A stretch of DNA of 64,000 nucleotides from positions 1,674,001 to 1,738,000 of the forward strand of contig CAWHVD010000001.1 in the NCBI GenBank assembly GCA_963832835.1, read 5' to 3'. The notes under the pieces are model-generated. The model saw nothing but the letters and a program-made list of their open reading frames with translations. It did not search any database and was not told the origin of the DNA. This DNA is from CAVPKN01 sp963832835. GTDB lineage: Bacteria > Chlamydiota > Chlamydiia > Chlamydiales > JAAKFR01. The stretch's first letter is position 1. Each line of letters opens with the position of its first letter. The position numbers and the translations under genes were made by a program. Of the stretch, positions 44,536 to 54,092 are shown one piece after another.

Positions 44536-45172
44536 TTTCCCAATTCCGAAAAGCTCGTTCTTGATTCACCATTTCTTTTCTAAGGGCCATTTCAGGATTG
44601 ATTTTTCTGTGCCGCGCTTGCCTAACAAGTTCCCAAAGTAGCTCTCCTAATTCCTCTTCGCTTGTAAACAATTTCTGATCTTCGTTGACATCAAACCCAG
44701 CCTTGTCCATTTTTCCCGTTATTTTGTAGGCGCGACTCAATGCTGGCAATCCTTTTGGAATCCCATCAAGAAGGCTTTTACGATGGCTTTTTTCTTCTTG
44801 CTTGATCTTCTCCCATTGCTCCATCACAGCAGCGCTATCAGCTAATTTATTCTCCCCAAATACATGGGGATGACGGAGGATCAGCTTGTCACAGATTCTA
44901 CCAATGGCTTCTTGAGTGGTAAACCGCCCCTCCATTTCCCCAAGTTTACAAAAAAATATGACATTATAAAGCAAATCGCCTAGCTCCTCGATCAGGTCAA
45001 TATCACTTCCCTCATCGACCGCCTCGATCACTTCGCACGCCTCTTCTAAAATGGACTCGCGCATGGATACCAATGTTTGCTGCCGGTCCCAAGGGCACCC
45101 ATCGGGCCCCATGAGCGTATCCGAAAGATTGAGTAATCTTTTAAAAAATTCTGAAGCAACTTGATTTGTCAT
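44513..45172 (-). CDS. mazG: MazG nucleoside triphosphate pyrophosphohydrolase
   Basis: Hydrolyses non-canonical or excess NTPs to NMP and PPi. The 219-residue protein has GPDGCPWDRQQTL, the metal-binding ESILEEACEVIEAV and EELGDLLYNVIFF, and RHPHVFGE. E. coli MazG is a tandem of two such domains; here the N-terminal MazG domain is followed by a shorter helical tail. It is divergent from the gene at 45250. Confidence 0.95.
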   Translation of the reverse strand: MTNQVASEFFKRLLNLSDTLMGPDGCPWDRQQTLVSMRESILEEACEVIEAVDEGSDIDLIEELGDLLYNVIFFCKLGEMEGRFTTQEAIGRICDKLILRHPHVFGENKLADSAAVMEQWEKIKQEEKSHRKSLLDGIPKGLPALSRAYKITGKMDKAGFDVNEDQKLFTSEEELGELLWELVRQARHRKINPEMALRKEMVNQERAFRNWENAQPQSN

Positions 45173-45249
45173 GGCTTTTCTTTAATTGTTTTCTACGCAA
45201 AAATCTGGTATCAGTTTAGATGCTAACACTTAAATAGAAAGTAAAATTT

Positions 45250-48200
45250 ATGTTTGATCCTGGTATACGTGACCAACTAGATGTTGAACAAGCCCGAAGT
45301 AACTCGTCTGTGTTTTCAACGGCGTGGGGCTATGTTCCAGGCAGAGAATCATTGGGAACAGCTTGGAGTTATGTTCCAGGCAGAGAGTCATTGGGAAGAG
45401 CTTGGAATCATATGCCTAATATCCCAGGGGTAGGGACCGTTCGTGCGGTCATGCAAACTTCCCAGAAAGTACAGGAAGTAATAGCTGATCCCACAGAATT
45501 TGCTACGCAAGTTGCAAAAGGAACGGGTCTAGGTATTATGGCTGCTCTTCAAGTACCGCCCCAGGCGCCAGGTGAACCCACTGCCGAGGATGAAGACACT
45601 GTGTCCTTAGCTCCCGCTGCTTTGTCTTCTCGCCTCTCCCAGATCTTGATGGGTGGTGTTTCTGCTGGCTCTTCGTTTGTGATGAAACAACTACTCGAAA
45701 ATTCTGAAACCTATGATCTAGACCAGGAAGATGTCAATCTCCAAGCTGAAGCTATAAAAACCTTAACCAAAAACCAAAACGTACAAAAATCACTTCCGGA
45801 AACGGCAAAGAGTGTGTGGAATACACTGAACAAATACCATATTCTTATTGGCGGGATTAACCTTAATATCAAAAACTCTTCCGACGAAAAAATGCGCGAT
45901 GAGCGTGTAAAATCAGAGGGCCCCAACTTGGACGGTTACAGCCCGATCCACTCTTTGATGCAATGCCAGGAATCTTGGCGCACACTCCGTACTAACCATG
46001 CATTGAATTTAGTCAATCCCTCCCCTACCATCCCCTCTTCTAATTCCCGAAGAACACGCGTTCTTCAAACAGCAGAAGAGAAAGCACAAATAGAAGCCTT
46101 AGTGACTAAAACCGATACTTTGGTCAGCAATTTTTCTCAAAAGACCGTTCATTACGCGACGATGTACATCATACACCGTATCTGTAATCACAGCTTTGAC
46201 CCTGCCATCTATCAACAAATCTTACAAGAGGGTGGAAACATTGAAGAGGCTTATCTCAAGAAATTTGACGGTCCGGTGCGTCGGATTTTATACAAAGCAG
46301 CATTCCGCACTATTGCTTGGTTCATCCGTCCCCTGATCGGCAAAACCATCGAAGAGGTTATTACCCATTTGCGTAAGTTCCTCAATAGCGACGTCGATCT
46401 TCTTCAACTTGTTCAGAAAAAAATGGGAGATATGGCTGACTACTATGGCAGGATTGAAAAAGCACGCTGCGATTATACCCAACCCAATCGAAACGACGAA
46501 TGCGGCACCTTTGACAATTTTCTTAAACACACAATCCAGGCTTATGGTCAGCAAAAATTGACTGAGGAAGAGCTCATGAAGATTTTTGGCGACTATATCG
46601 TCGATAACTTTGTTCCTCGACCCCAAATCAAATTTTTTGGCTACAAAATCCCTCTTATATCCAGTTTTTTCGAATGGATCGGCCATTCGATCCGTAAAGC
46701 CGTTGTGCGGCATGCCATGAATAAAGCGGGCATCGTCAAAAAAATGCTCACTCAAGGAACCGATTCTGTTCATTATGCGCAGCTAGGACTTAAGCGCCTT
46801 TTGGCGCAAAAGCTAGATCAAGTCCTCAAGATGGTGCAACGATCGCGCTCACGCCCTGTTGTAGTTATGGATCCCCTGGTTGCTCAACCGGTGCAGCCTA
46901 CCTCTCTTGATCTGGAAGCAAAAAAAACACAGCTCATCTCACGTCAATTGCATTTGATCATCCAACAGCATAGTTCCAAATTGCTTCGCTTTATTGATAT
47001 TGAATCCTGCAATGGCGATGAGAGGAAGCTGGCCGATCTCGATAACCGTGTGAGCGCTCTTGTCTCAGAGATCATGAGCACCGCCAGTAACGTCTACAAA
47101 GGGGAGCCCTTCTCAATCGGTAAAGTTCTAGAAGATGCCTCCACACATGCGATGGAGACAGCCCTACTTGCCCTTTTCGAGGATAAGGAAAAGCAAATTG
47201 AGGAAAACCTACAAACCATTTTTGATGTTTTAGATAAATCCTACACTTACGTTCCCGAAAATGAGAGAGCTGATAGCGAAAGACAGTTTTTAGAAGAATG
47301 CGCACAGGTGGACCAAAACCTCAGCTCCTTGCAAGATCAACTCTCTCGGGCCGCAGTTGCAGCAGCTTTAGAATCGCACTTAAAAAATGTGAGCGGTGAA
47401 AAGCACAATAACATTAAAAGTTATGTTCAAAATGAAAAAGAATTATATGCAAATTTCGTTCAAGAGCTAACACAGCTAGGTAACCAATTCAATATTGCCG
47501 ACACTACTCAATCCAGCTCTTCTCCCCTCAAGGCAAGCGTCTCAAGAGCCATTTCGTTGATCGAGCAATACTTGTCCCATATCTCAGCTCAACTGCCCAG
47601 TCCCGAATTAGAAGCTTGCTATAGTGATGTAAGAGGTGATTTGCATAATATTTACGCCTCTGCAATTGTCCATCTCAATAAGCTGCACGAGAAAATGAAT
47701 CAGATAGCCATCGCGATGAATACGATCAACAAAACAGAAGGTGAGATTGTAGACACAAACACCTGCGAAAAGGCGTTACACAATTTTTCACTGGAGCGAC
47801 CATTTCAAGAGACAATAGATACCTGCAAAGCTATCCAAACTCAACTTCCCCCTAGCATCCAAGAGGAGCTTAAGCAAAAATTAGAAGCTGTCATTGGGGA
47901 TCGAGATACGCTTGAAAACACGATCGCCGAACTTACGACATTTGATCTTCGTGCAAAAGTAAATAAGACTCTGGGTGGACTGAAGGAAAAACAAGCATTA
48001 TTCGCACAAGCTAAGAACGAATTGGACTCCCTCAAACTGGAAAGCCGAGAATATCACGATTTACAAGGAACGAATAGTACCTACCTAACACAAGAAGCTG
48101 TGGACCTAAGGAAAGCTGACTTGCTCGAAACTATCCAAAAACGCAGCAATTGGCTGAATCAAATTCAAGATGTTGATTTTAAGCGTGATATATCCCCTCA

Positions 48201-48771
48201 TTTAGCTATTAAAATTACCAATCAGTTATACACTATTTTCTACCCCTCCTTTTTTGCCACAAAAGTTCCTATCTTTTCTAATTTGAGCGCATTGCAAGCC
48301 GGCGTCCAACAATGGATCGAAAAAAAAGAAACGGAGTTGGCAGAGCTTCCAGAAACTCCATCTATAAGAAAAGAGATTGAAGACAAAGAAGTGAAGCTCA
48401 GCGATCAGATCTTGAAGAGCATCAAAGCGATTCAAGAGAGACTACAGCAAAATCGGATCGCGCAACAGATGCAAGGGGATGAGTTAAAAATTTTAATTAC
48501 ACAAATTCAAAAAGAAGCTTTTGAAGGCGAGAGCTTTACATCTTTGAGCCAGCTCACTGAGCATTTTACAGTCAAAGGGTGCATCTCTGTAGGAGAAATT
48601 AAACTCCACAACCGATTAGCCCCAGAGATCACAGCCCACATCGCGCCTAAAATTATCAAAGGAACACGCACCATGATTGATGCCATGGGAAAACCCTTTC
48701 ACTACAAACAGCTTGTACTCAGGCTGCTCTTTCTTGACATTGCCGACCGTAGAGCCACTGACCAGGAATAA
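45250..48771 (+). CDS. Very large helical protein, unrecognised
   Basis: A 1173-residue protein with no signal peptide and no clear membrane helix. The N-terminus has two near-exact 17-residue repeats (WGYVPGRESLGTAW, WSYVPGRESLGRAW) and a third diverged one (WNHMPNIPGVG). The rest is mostly alpha-helical with coiled-coil-like Glu/Lys/Gln patterns, especially after residue 560. Start ATG 45250 has no strong ribosome-binding site. Its stop TAA ends exactly at the left edge of element A6. Function is unknown; size and repeats suggest a secreted or structural factor. Confidence 0.75.
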   Translation: MFDPGIRDQLDVEQARSNSSVFSTAWGYVPGRESLGTAWSYVPGRESLGRAWNHMPNIPGVGTVRAVMQTSQKVQEVIADPTEFATQVAKGTGLGIMAALQVPPQAPGEPTAEDEDTVSLAPAALSSRLSQILMGGVSAGSSFVMKQLLENSETYDLDQEDVNLQAEAIKTLTKNQNVQKSLPETAKSVWNTLNKYHILIGGINLNIKNSSDEKMRDERVKSEGPNLDGYSPIHSLMQCQESWRTLRTNHALNLVNPSPTIPSSNSRRTRVLQTAEEKAQIEALVTKTDTLVSNFSQKTVHYATMYIIHRICNHSFDPAIYQQILQEGGNIEEAYLKKFDGPVRRILYKAAFRTIAWFIRPLIGKTIEEVITHLRKFLNSDVDLLQLVQKKMGDMADYYGRIEKARCDYTQPNRNDECGTFDNFLKHTIQAYGQQKLTEEELMKIFGDYIVDNFVPRPQIKFFGYKIPLISSFFEWIGHSIRKAVVRHAMNKAGIVKKMLTQGTDSVHYAQLGLKRLLAQKLDQVLKMVQRSRSRPVVVMDPLVAQPVQPTSLDLEAKKTQLISRQLHLIIQQHSSKLLRFIDIESCNGDERKLADLDNRVSALVSEIMSTASNVYKGEPFSIGKVLEDASTHAMETALLALFEDKEKQIEENLQTIFDVLDKSYTYVPENERADSERQFLEECAQVDQNLSSLQDQLSRAAVAAALESHLKNVSGEKHNNIKSYVQNEKELYANFVQELTQLGNQFNIADTTQSSSSPLKASVSRAISLIEQYLSHISAQLPSPELEACYSDVRGDLHNIYASAIVHLNKLHEKMNQIAIAMNTINKTEGEIVDTNTCEKALHNFSLERPFQETIDTCKAIQTQLPPSIQEELKQKLEAVIGDRDTLENTIAELTTFDLRAKVNKTLGGLKEKQALFAQAKNELDSLKLESREYHDLQGTNSTYLTQEAVDLRKADLLETIQKRSNWLNQIQDVDFKRDISPHLAIKITNQLYTIFYPSFFATKVPIFSNLSALQAGVQQWIEKKETELAELPETPSIRKEIEDKEVKLSDQILKSIKAIQERLQQNRIAQQMQGDELKILITQIQKEAFEGESFTSLSQLTEHFTVKGCISVGEIKLHNRLAPEITAHIAPKIIKGTRTMIDAMGKPFHYKQLVLRLLFLDIADRRATDQE

Positions 48772-48932
48772 TACCATTTCCAGAAAATAAAGTCACAAAT
48801 TGGCACTATATAACACGCCATTTTTGAATGATCCTTTCTCACTTAGGTGCAAAAACATAGGCTTCGAAACGATCATCCAAATCTGTCATGTTACCCAGTA
48901 CCACTTCATGGCTTTATTTTCTGGAAATGGTA
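48772..48932. mobile_element. Miniature element A, copy 6
   Basis: 161 bp filling the whole gap between two convergent genes (stops at 48771 and 48939). With the flanks AGGAATAA and TTATTCCT the palindrome extends beyond the element. Its long hairpin may act as a bidirectional terminator. Confidence 0.9.
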
Positions 48933-48938
48933 TTATTC

Positions 48939-50018
48939 CTAATGATAGAGGGCTTCCATCTGATCGAGCATGTGATTGAGGGTAAAACGCTCTTTTACTA
49001 GGGCATGTGCAGCTTCTCCCATAGACTGACGTAAATGAGGGTCATTGGCCAAGCGCAAAACTGCTTCTGAGACGCCTTGAGGGTTATATTTCGGTACTTG
49101 AAATCCTGTTTGTCCCTCTAAGCACACTTCCGGTAGCCCACCTACATTTGTGGTCACCAGAGGCTTTCTAAGCCACGCGGCTTGCAAGCTCGCTTGGCTC
49201 ACTCCCTCATGACCACGACTAAGCAGCGCAAAAACATCCATTGCTGCCAACGCCGTGTAGGGTGATGAGAGATAGCCTGTAAAGATGACGTTTTTTTCCA
49301 ACCCCAACATCTTCCATTCTGCCCGCAACTGATCCCCGCTCGGACCAGACCCGACCACCACCCATTTCAAATGGGGGACATGCTCAAGCAACTTGGCTGC
49401 ATGCAATAGATCCGTTACACCTTTCCAACCTCGTAAGACACATAGCGTTCCGACCAAACAATCGGTTTCACTAATGCCATGCTCTTTCCGAAATTGCAAG
49501 GCTGCTTGGGGGTCATCAGTAATTTGCGAAGGATCAATCCCCGTTGGCACTGAAAAGCAGCGCTCCGGTGATAGATGAGCCTGAGCACGAATGGTGGTAG
49601 CTGTCTCTTCACATGTTGTGACGACATAATCGGCAAGCCAGTTATAAAGAATACGACTGTTAAATCCTCTACGGACAGCTGTAGAAAGATGGCGGGTACG
49701 AATCACCAGACAACCACTCATTTTTCCTGCAAGACCTGCGAGCCATGCATCTAAAGATGAGTGGGTATTAATAATTTCTATGCCCTCGGTGCGGATCATG
49801 CGCATCAACTGGTAAAAGATCTGAGGAGCCTTAGCTTTTTTGAAAGGGATTTCGTAAACAGATAGTCCACTTGCCCGAGCAGGCTCTACAAGTCCGCCAC
49901 CTTCTTGGACTGCAAGAATCACCTCATGGCCACGCTTACGCATCCCTTCCGCCTCACGTAAAATCCGTAACTCTTGTCCACCCCAACCTGGAGAGGCTTC
50001 GGTATGCAAAATTTTCAT
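48939..50018 (-). CDS. Glycosyltransferase family 4
   Basis: About 359 residues from ATG 50018 (MKILHTEASPGWGGQELRIL), preceded by AGGA. A longer frame to 50060 lacks conserved residues. Features are the Gly-rich start WGGQE, THSSLDAWLAGLAGK, CVVSVPTGID-like text (CFSVPTGIDPSQI), VGTLCVLRGWKG and the donor-binding ALLSRGHEGVSQASLQAAWL with Glu-x7-Glu-like spacing. It probably adds sugars to lipopolysaccharide or another envelope glycan. It overlaps mutY by 4 bp. Confidence 0.93.
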   Translation of the reverse strand: MKILHTEASPGWGGQELRILREAEGMRKRGHEVILAVQEGGGLVEPARASGLSVYEIPFKKAKAPQIFYQLMRMIRTEGIEIINTHSSLDAWLAGLAGKMSGCLVIRTRHLSTAVRRGFNSRILYNWLADYVVTTCEETATTIRAQAHLSPERCFSVPTGIDPSQITDDPQAALQFRKEHGISETDCLVGTLCVLRGWKGVTDLLHAAKLLEHVPHLKWVVVGSGPSGDQLRAEWKMLGLEKNVIFTGYLSSPYTALAAMDVFALLSRGHEGVSQASLQAAWLRKPLVTTNVGGLPEVCLEGQTGFQVPKYNPQGVSEAVLRLANDPHLRQSMGEAAHALVKERFTLNHMLDQMEALYH

Positions 50019-51163
50019 ATATCCATTCCTGCCTTGATCAAATACGCCTTGCCTCGACATTCCGGCGGCTCGTGAATAGTGACAAAATACTGCTCTAAAA
50101 TCCGTTTATGCCCGGAGGAAAAAGGAAGCTTTTTCATTTCCTCCTTAGTTTTCCATAAATAGGTTTCCAAAGGAGCACTCGTTTCCAGCACATGAGGAAA
50201 TAGCTGTGCTCGGTAACGTGTAAATGAATGTCGCTGCATAGGTAGGGCTCTCTGATAGTTTAATGGCATTCCACAAGCTCTTTCAAATTGCTCAGTGAGC
50301 CGAGAAACAGACTCTTTTGCCAGTTCCTGCCCATTTGCTTGCTCAATAAAGGGAAATTCATATAGGTCGGCCATCAATTTACCTGCTACTCCTTTTTGCA
50401 CAGCATACCTCTGAGCGCATTGGATGACTGCCACATGGCGCCTCAGCTCTATGCACTGCGGCCGAGCTCGCTTTTTGGGCAGTATGTCCTGCAACTGATT
50501 ACGGTAGGCCCCACAATCTTTTTGTAAAGGACAATCGCTACACTTGGCTTTTTTTGTACAGATGAGCGCGCCCAGCTCAATTAACCCCTCACTCAAAAGC
50601 CACGGTTCTTTTTCGGGCAAAATACCTTCGGCATAAGCTTGGAGCCTTTTCTTAACCTGTGGCAGATCAATTTCCTCCTCACAGGCTAAAAACCGACTCA
50701 ACACCCTTAAGACATTACCATCTACAGCCGCCGCTTTTTGCTTAAAAGCAAAGCTCAAAAGTGCGCCCTGTGTATAGGGTCCTATGCCAGGTATTTCTGA
50801 TAAGGCTTCCGCGCTGCTTGGAAACTCACCACCAAAGCAATCGACAATCTTTTTGGCACCTTGGTGTAGATTGCGAGCGCGTGAATAATACCCCAATCCC
50901 TCCCAACATTTCAGCACTTTTTCAAGGGAAGCCTCCCCAAGCGCCCCAATCGTAGGAAAAGCCAGCATCCATTTTTCAAAATAGGGTACTACTACAGCTA
51001 CCTGGGTTTGCTGCAGCATCACCTCTGAAATCCAGACCCGGTAAGGAGTGGGACGCTCGCGCCAGGGCAACACCCGCCTGTTGGCAACAAACCATTCTTT
51101 GAGAACATCAGTTGGAAATTTTAGCAAATTTTGGTACCTTTCCGAGGTCCAAGAGTATACCAT
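50015..51163 (-). CDS. mutY: A/G-specific adenine glycosylase MutY
   Basis: Removes adenine opposite 8-oxoguanine. The 382-residue protein has LPWRERPTPYRVWISEVMLQ, TQVAVVVPYFEKW, the helix-hairpin-helix EIPGIGPYTQGALLS, and the catalytic Asp in AAVDGNVLRVL. The [4Fe-4S] ligands read CTKKAKCSDCPLQKDC, so the first spacing is C-x5-C rather than the usual C-x6-C. The C-terminal NUDIX-like part has lower similarity. It is divergent from 51172 with only 8 bp between starts. Confidence 0.95.
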   Translation of the reverse strand: MVYSWTSERYQNLLKFPTDVLKEWFVANRRVLPWRERPTPYRVWISEVMLQQTQVAVVVPYFEKWMLAFPTIGALGEASLEKVLKCWEGLGYYSRARNLHQGAKKIVDCFGGEFPSSAEALSEIPGIGPYTQGALLSFAFKQKAAAVDGNVLRVLSRFLACEEEIDLPQVKKRLQAYAEGILPEKEPWLLSEGLIELGALICTKKAKCSDCPLQKDCGAYRNQLQDILPKKRARPQCIELRRHVAVIQCAQRYAVQKGVAGKLMADLYEFPFIEQANGQELAKESVSRLTEQFERACGMPLNYQRALPMQRHSFTRYRAQLFPHVLETSAPLETYLWKTKEEMKKLPFSSGHKRILEQYFVTIHEPPECRGKAYLIKAGMDI

Positions 51164-51171
51164 ACTTTTTT

Positions 51172-52257
51172 ATGGCAAGAAAAGCGATTTTTGTAGCTGC
51201 AACAGGGCAAAATGTAGGTAAAACGACTATCTGCCTGGGGATGATTGCTACCCTAAAAAAACGTTTTCCCCTTCTCGGTTTTATGAAACCGGTCGGCCAG
51301 CAGCATGAAAAGGTCATTGGTAATCTCCTTGTCGATAAAGACGTCGTTCTCTTTAAGGAATATTTCCATCTTCCATCACGCTATGAAGACATGAGTCCCG
51401 TCATTTTTCCAAGGGGGTTTACGCGTGATTTTCTTGACGGTAAAATCCAGGAATCGGATTTAAAAGCAAAAATCCATGACGCATTCGACACTATCTCTTC
51501 ATCCAACGATTTTACCATCGTAGAGGGAACCGGACATGTGGGTGTCGGATCGATTGTGAATCTCAACAATGCCCGCGTTGCAGCCTCTTTAGGACTAGAT
51601 GTGGTGATTATTGCAAAAGGTGGTCTTGGTAGCGCATTTGACGAACTGGCACTCAACAAGGCTTTATGTGACCAATTAGGAATTAAAATCGGGGGAGTGA
51701 TTCTTAACCGAGTCCTGGACGACAAACGGGAGATGATCCTGGGCTACTTCAATAAAGCCTTAAAAAGATGGAACATCCCTTTGATCGGTTGCGTCCCTTA
51801 TGATCAATTCCTTAGCACACCTTCTATGGAAGATTTTGAAACCCTTTTTAAAACAAAATTATTATCAGGTGAGCAGTACCACTATCGCCACTTCCAAACA
51901 ATCCGGCTAGTGGCCACTTCTTTAGAAACCTTTCGAGAAAGAATCTTTCCCAACCAGCTGATCGTCACTCCAGCCACACGCGAGGACATCATCCTGGAAT
52001 TAATTGCGCAGCGTCATGATCTGTCCCATGAACCGCAGCAGGGATTGATCCTGACAGGACGCCATCCTCCCAAACCCTCTCTTGTAGAACTTTTAAAAAA
52101 AACTCATCTTCCCAGTCTTTACGCAGCCCATACCAGCTTCGATGCGATGCGGATGATCACTTCATTTACCGCTAAAATCCGTAAAGAAGATATTTCAAAG
52201 GTCAAAAAAGCAATTGAAGTAGTTGAAAAACACCTCGACTTTTCTTTAATTATCTGA
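51172..52257 (+). CDS. BioD-like/phosphotransacetylase N-terminal-type protein (DRTGG)
   Basis: About 361 residues. The N-terminal part is a P-loop dethiobiotin-synthetase-like fold (FVAATGQNVGKTTICLGM, FTIVEGTGHVGVGSIVNLNN, VILNRVLDD). The C-terminal part is a DRTGG-type domain (LIVTPATREDIILELIAQ, GLILTGRHPPKPSLVEL). These two domains form the N-terminal half of large phosphotransacetylases, but the Pta catalytic domain is absent. The start ATG 51172 (MARKAIFVAATGQ) is chosen over 51112 because of conserved residues and the divergent mutY. Role unknown; regulation of acetyl-phosphate metabolism is possible. Confidence 0.88.
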   Translation: MARKAIFVAATGQNVGKTTICLGMIATLKKRFPLLGFMKPVGQQHEKVIGNLLVDKDVVLFKEYFHLPSRYEDMSPVIFPRGFTRDFLDGKIQESDLKAKIHDAFDTISSSNDFTIVEGTGHVGVGSIVNLNNARVAASLGLDVVIIAKGGLGSAFDELALNKALCDQLGIKIGGVILNRVLDDKREMILGYFNKALKRWNIPLIGCVPYDQFLSTPSMEDFETLFKTKLLSGEQYHYRHFQTIRLVATSLETFRERIFPNQLIVTPATREDIILELIAQRHDLSHEPQQGLILTGRHPPKPSLVELLKKTHLPSLYAAHTSFDAMRMITSFTAKIRKEDISKVKKAIEVVEKHLDFSLII

Positions 52258-52294
52258 TATATTACGACTTAAATGAAATTAGGGGCGGTATTTG

Positions 52295-53101
52295 ATGAGT
52301 TCAATTGAACAAACATCTTCAGAATCCATAATAACTCCGCCCCCTAATACCCTTTGGGAAACTCATTCGCCAACCTGTGGTACAGATCTTGTGCTCAAAA
52401 AAATAGCTGTCGCCATCATTGGCCTGCTCAATTTGGCGGCTCTGGGTACCGCCCTTTACTATATTATTTCCTATTGTCCTATCCCCTCTCAAGCTATTGT
52501 AGCCTCTCCATTTATAGTGGGGGTACTGGGAGCCTTAACGTACATTAAATTCCCGACCTGTAGTATTACAGAGAAAAATTACACCTCTTATGTCAACCCT
52601 ACCGCTTTGATCGGAAAGGGACTGGCCTACCTTTTCTTTGGACCTCTCATGTATGCCGTTAAGCATATCGATTGGACTCCCTACCACGATCCTATTTGCG
52701 CAACCCGTGTCTCAAACGACCTGAAAGAACTACCATTTGATCAAGTTACAAGAAAATACGGGGACAACTTCAACAACCTCATTCGCTACGGTTTTATTCC
52801 CGAGGATAAGCGAGTAGAACTTCAACATCTCCATAAAGAATATCAGCCTATAAAAGACGCAGTAGACTTCTGGCAACAGGAAAAGATGGAAAAAAGTGAG
52901 GTTTACGCGCAGGCAATGGTAAATCAAGCGGCAATTGAAGAGAAGTGGACGGATTTTAAGCAAAACACTGTGCATCCTTTCCCCTCACCCGATTTGCCAG
53001 ATTATGATTTTACGCAATCATCCACGCACGTGATGCTCTGGATGCGCCAGCATTTCTGCTTCAACCAGCCGATCGATGTCTTGAGTGCTCTTGAGACATA
53101 A
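52295..53101 (+). CDS. Inc-like membrane protein
   Basis: A 268-residue protein from ATG 52295 with AGGGGCGG upstream; a TTG at 52292 is in frame. Two adjacent hydrophobic segments (about residues 33-78: AVAIIGLLNLAALGTALYYI and IVASPFIVGVLGALTYI) and a third near 105 (LAYLFFGPLMYAV) precede a charged C-terminal domain. The layout is Inc-like. No family is recognised. Its last 84 bp overlap the convergent heptosyltransferase gene. Confidence 0.72.
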   Translation: MSSIEQTSSESIITPPPNTLWETHSPTCGTDLVLKKIAVAIIGLLNLAALGTALYYIISYCPIPSQAIVASPFIVGVLGALTYIKFPTCSITEKNYTSYVNPTALIGKGLAYLFFGPLMYAVKHIDWTPYHDPICATRVSNDLKELPFDQVTRKYGDNFNNLIRYGFIPEDKRVELQHLHKEYQPIKDAVDFWQQEKMEKSEVYAQAMVNQAAIEEKWTDFKQNTVHPFPSPDLPDYDFTQSSTHVMLWMRQHFCFNQPIDVLSALET

Positions 53102-54070
53102 TCCTGTCGCGCATGTTCTCAATTGAGGACATCTCTTTTCAAAATGAACTCCATAAGGACACACCCCCTGGATAGTACTGTGGCGGCTTCCAAGAGGACG
53201 GTACTTTTCAGCAGATGAGGGGCCAAAAAAACTCAGCGTTGGCGTTTTTGTCGTACCACATAAATGCAGCGGCAGCGAATCCATCGCTATAACCAAGCGG
53301 CTACGAGCCATCACATGCTGAAGAAGTGGTAAGCTCAATTTCTCCAAAACAGAACTGGCTGGAAAATGAGCTGCAAGACGAATCGCTTGGCTCCTCTCGG
53401 CCAGGTTGCCCCAGACAAACCAATAAGGACCTTTATTCACCCGGCGCAGCACCTGTACTAGCCCCTCTTCAGATAAACATTTATTGGACCAGGCCGCAGA
53501 AGGACACACCAAAGTGGGCTGAGAGTCTTGAGAAAAGAGATCGGAGAGTCTCTGCTGCTGCAAAGAGTCGACTTTTAAAGAAAAGGGTCTTGGCCGGTAG
53601 GGCTCGGGATCCTTAAAATACCCTTGGGCGAGCGCTAGATAATCCTCACGGATATTACGACCAGCCGGCGGATTCATCTTGTGATGGGTAAAGAGGCACG
53701 CCGGCCATTCTGCTGCCGTTTTCCATCCGAATCCCACTTTATTATTTGCCCGTGCACTTGCCACTATCAGGCTCGATTTGACGTTACCCTGGAAGTCAAA
53801 AAGAACATCATAAAAAGTTTCGCGCACGGCCCTGCGCGAAATGAGCATCTGTTGAATGGACCCTTTGCTTAAAGGGGCATGGCGCCACTTCTTGCTATCG
53901 ATCGTCAAAACCCTGTCGACAAAGGGGTGAGCTCGCACCAGCTCAGCAAACGCACTTTCCACAACCCAATGCACCTCCATTTCAGGAGAGCGTTGCTTCA
54001 GATAATCAAGAACCGAAAAAGTCTGGATAATATCGCCCAGACTCGATGTTTTGACAATTAAGACTTTCAT
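53018..54070 (-). CDS. Glycosyltransferase family 9 (heptosyltransferase-like)
   Basis: About 350 residues from ATG 54070 (MKVLIVKTSSLGDIIQTFSV); the frame to 54148 would overlap the divergent neighbour and lacks conserved residues. Motifs are VHWVVESAFAELVRAHPFVD, the donor-binding LVCPSAAWSNKCLSEE, and SLPLHLCGTTKTPTLSFFG. GT9 enzymes add heptose or related sugars to the LPS inner core. The exact sugar is not clear. It overlaps the convergent gene by 84 bp. Confidence 0.92.
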   Translation of the reverse strand: MKVLIVKTSSLGDIIQTFSVLDYLKQRSPEMEVHWVVESAFAELVRAHPFVDRVLTIDSKKWRHAPLSKGSIQQMLISRRAVRETFYDVLFDFQGNVKSSLIVASARANNKVGFGWKTAAEWPACLFTHHKMNPPAGRNIREDYLALAQGYFKDPEPYRPRPFSLKVDSLQQQRLSDLFSQDSQPTLVCPSAAWSNKCLSEEGLVQVLRRVNKGPYWFVWGNLAERSQAIRLAAHFPASSVLEKLSLPLLQHVMARSRLVIAMDSLPLHLCGTTKTPTLSFFGPSSAEKYRPLGSRHSTIQGVCPYGVHFEKRCPQLRTCATGLCLKSTQDIDRLVEAEMLAHPEHHVRG

Positions 54071-54092
54071 CGCGTAGAATTTTAAACCATTA

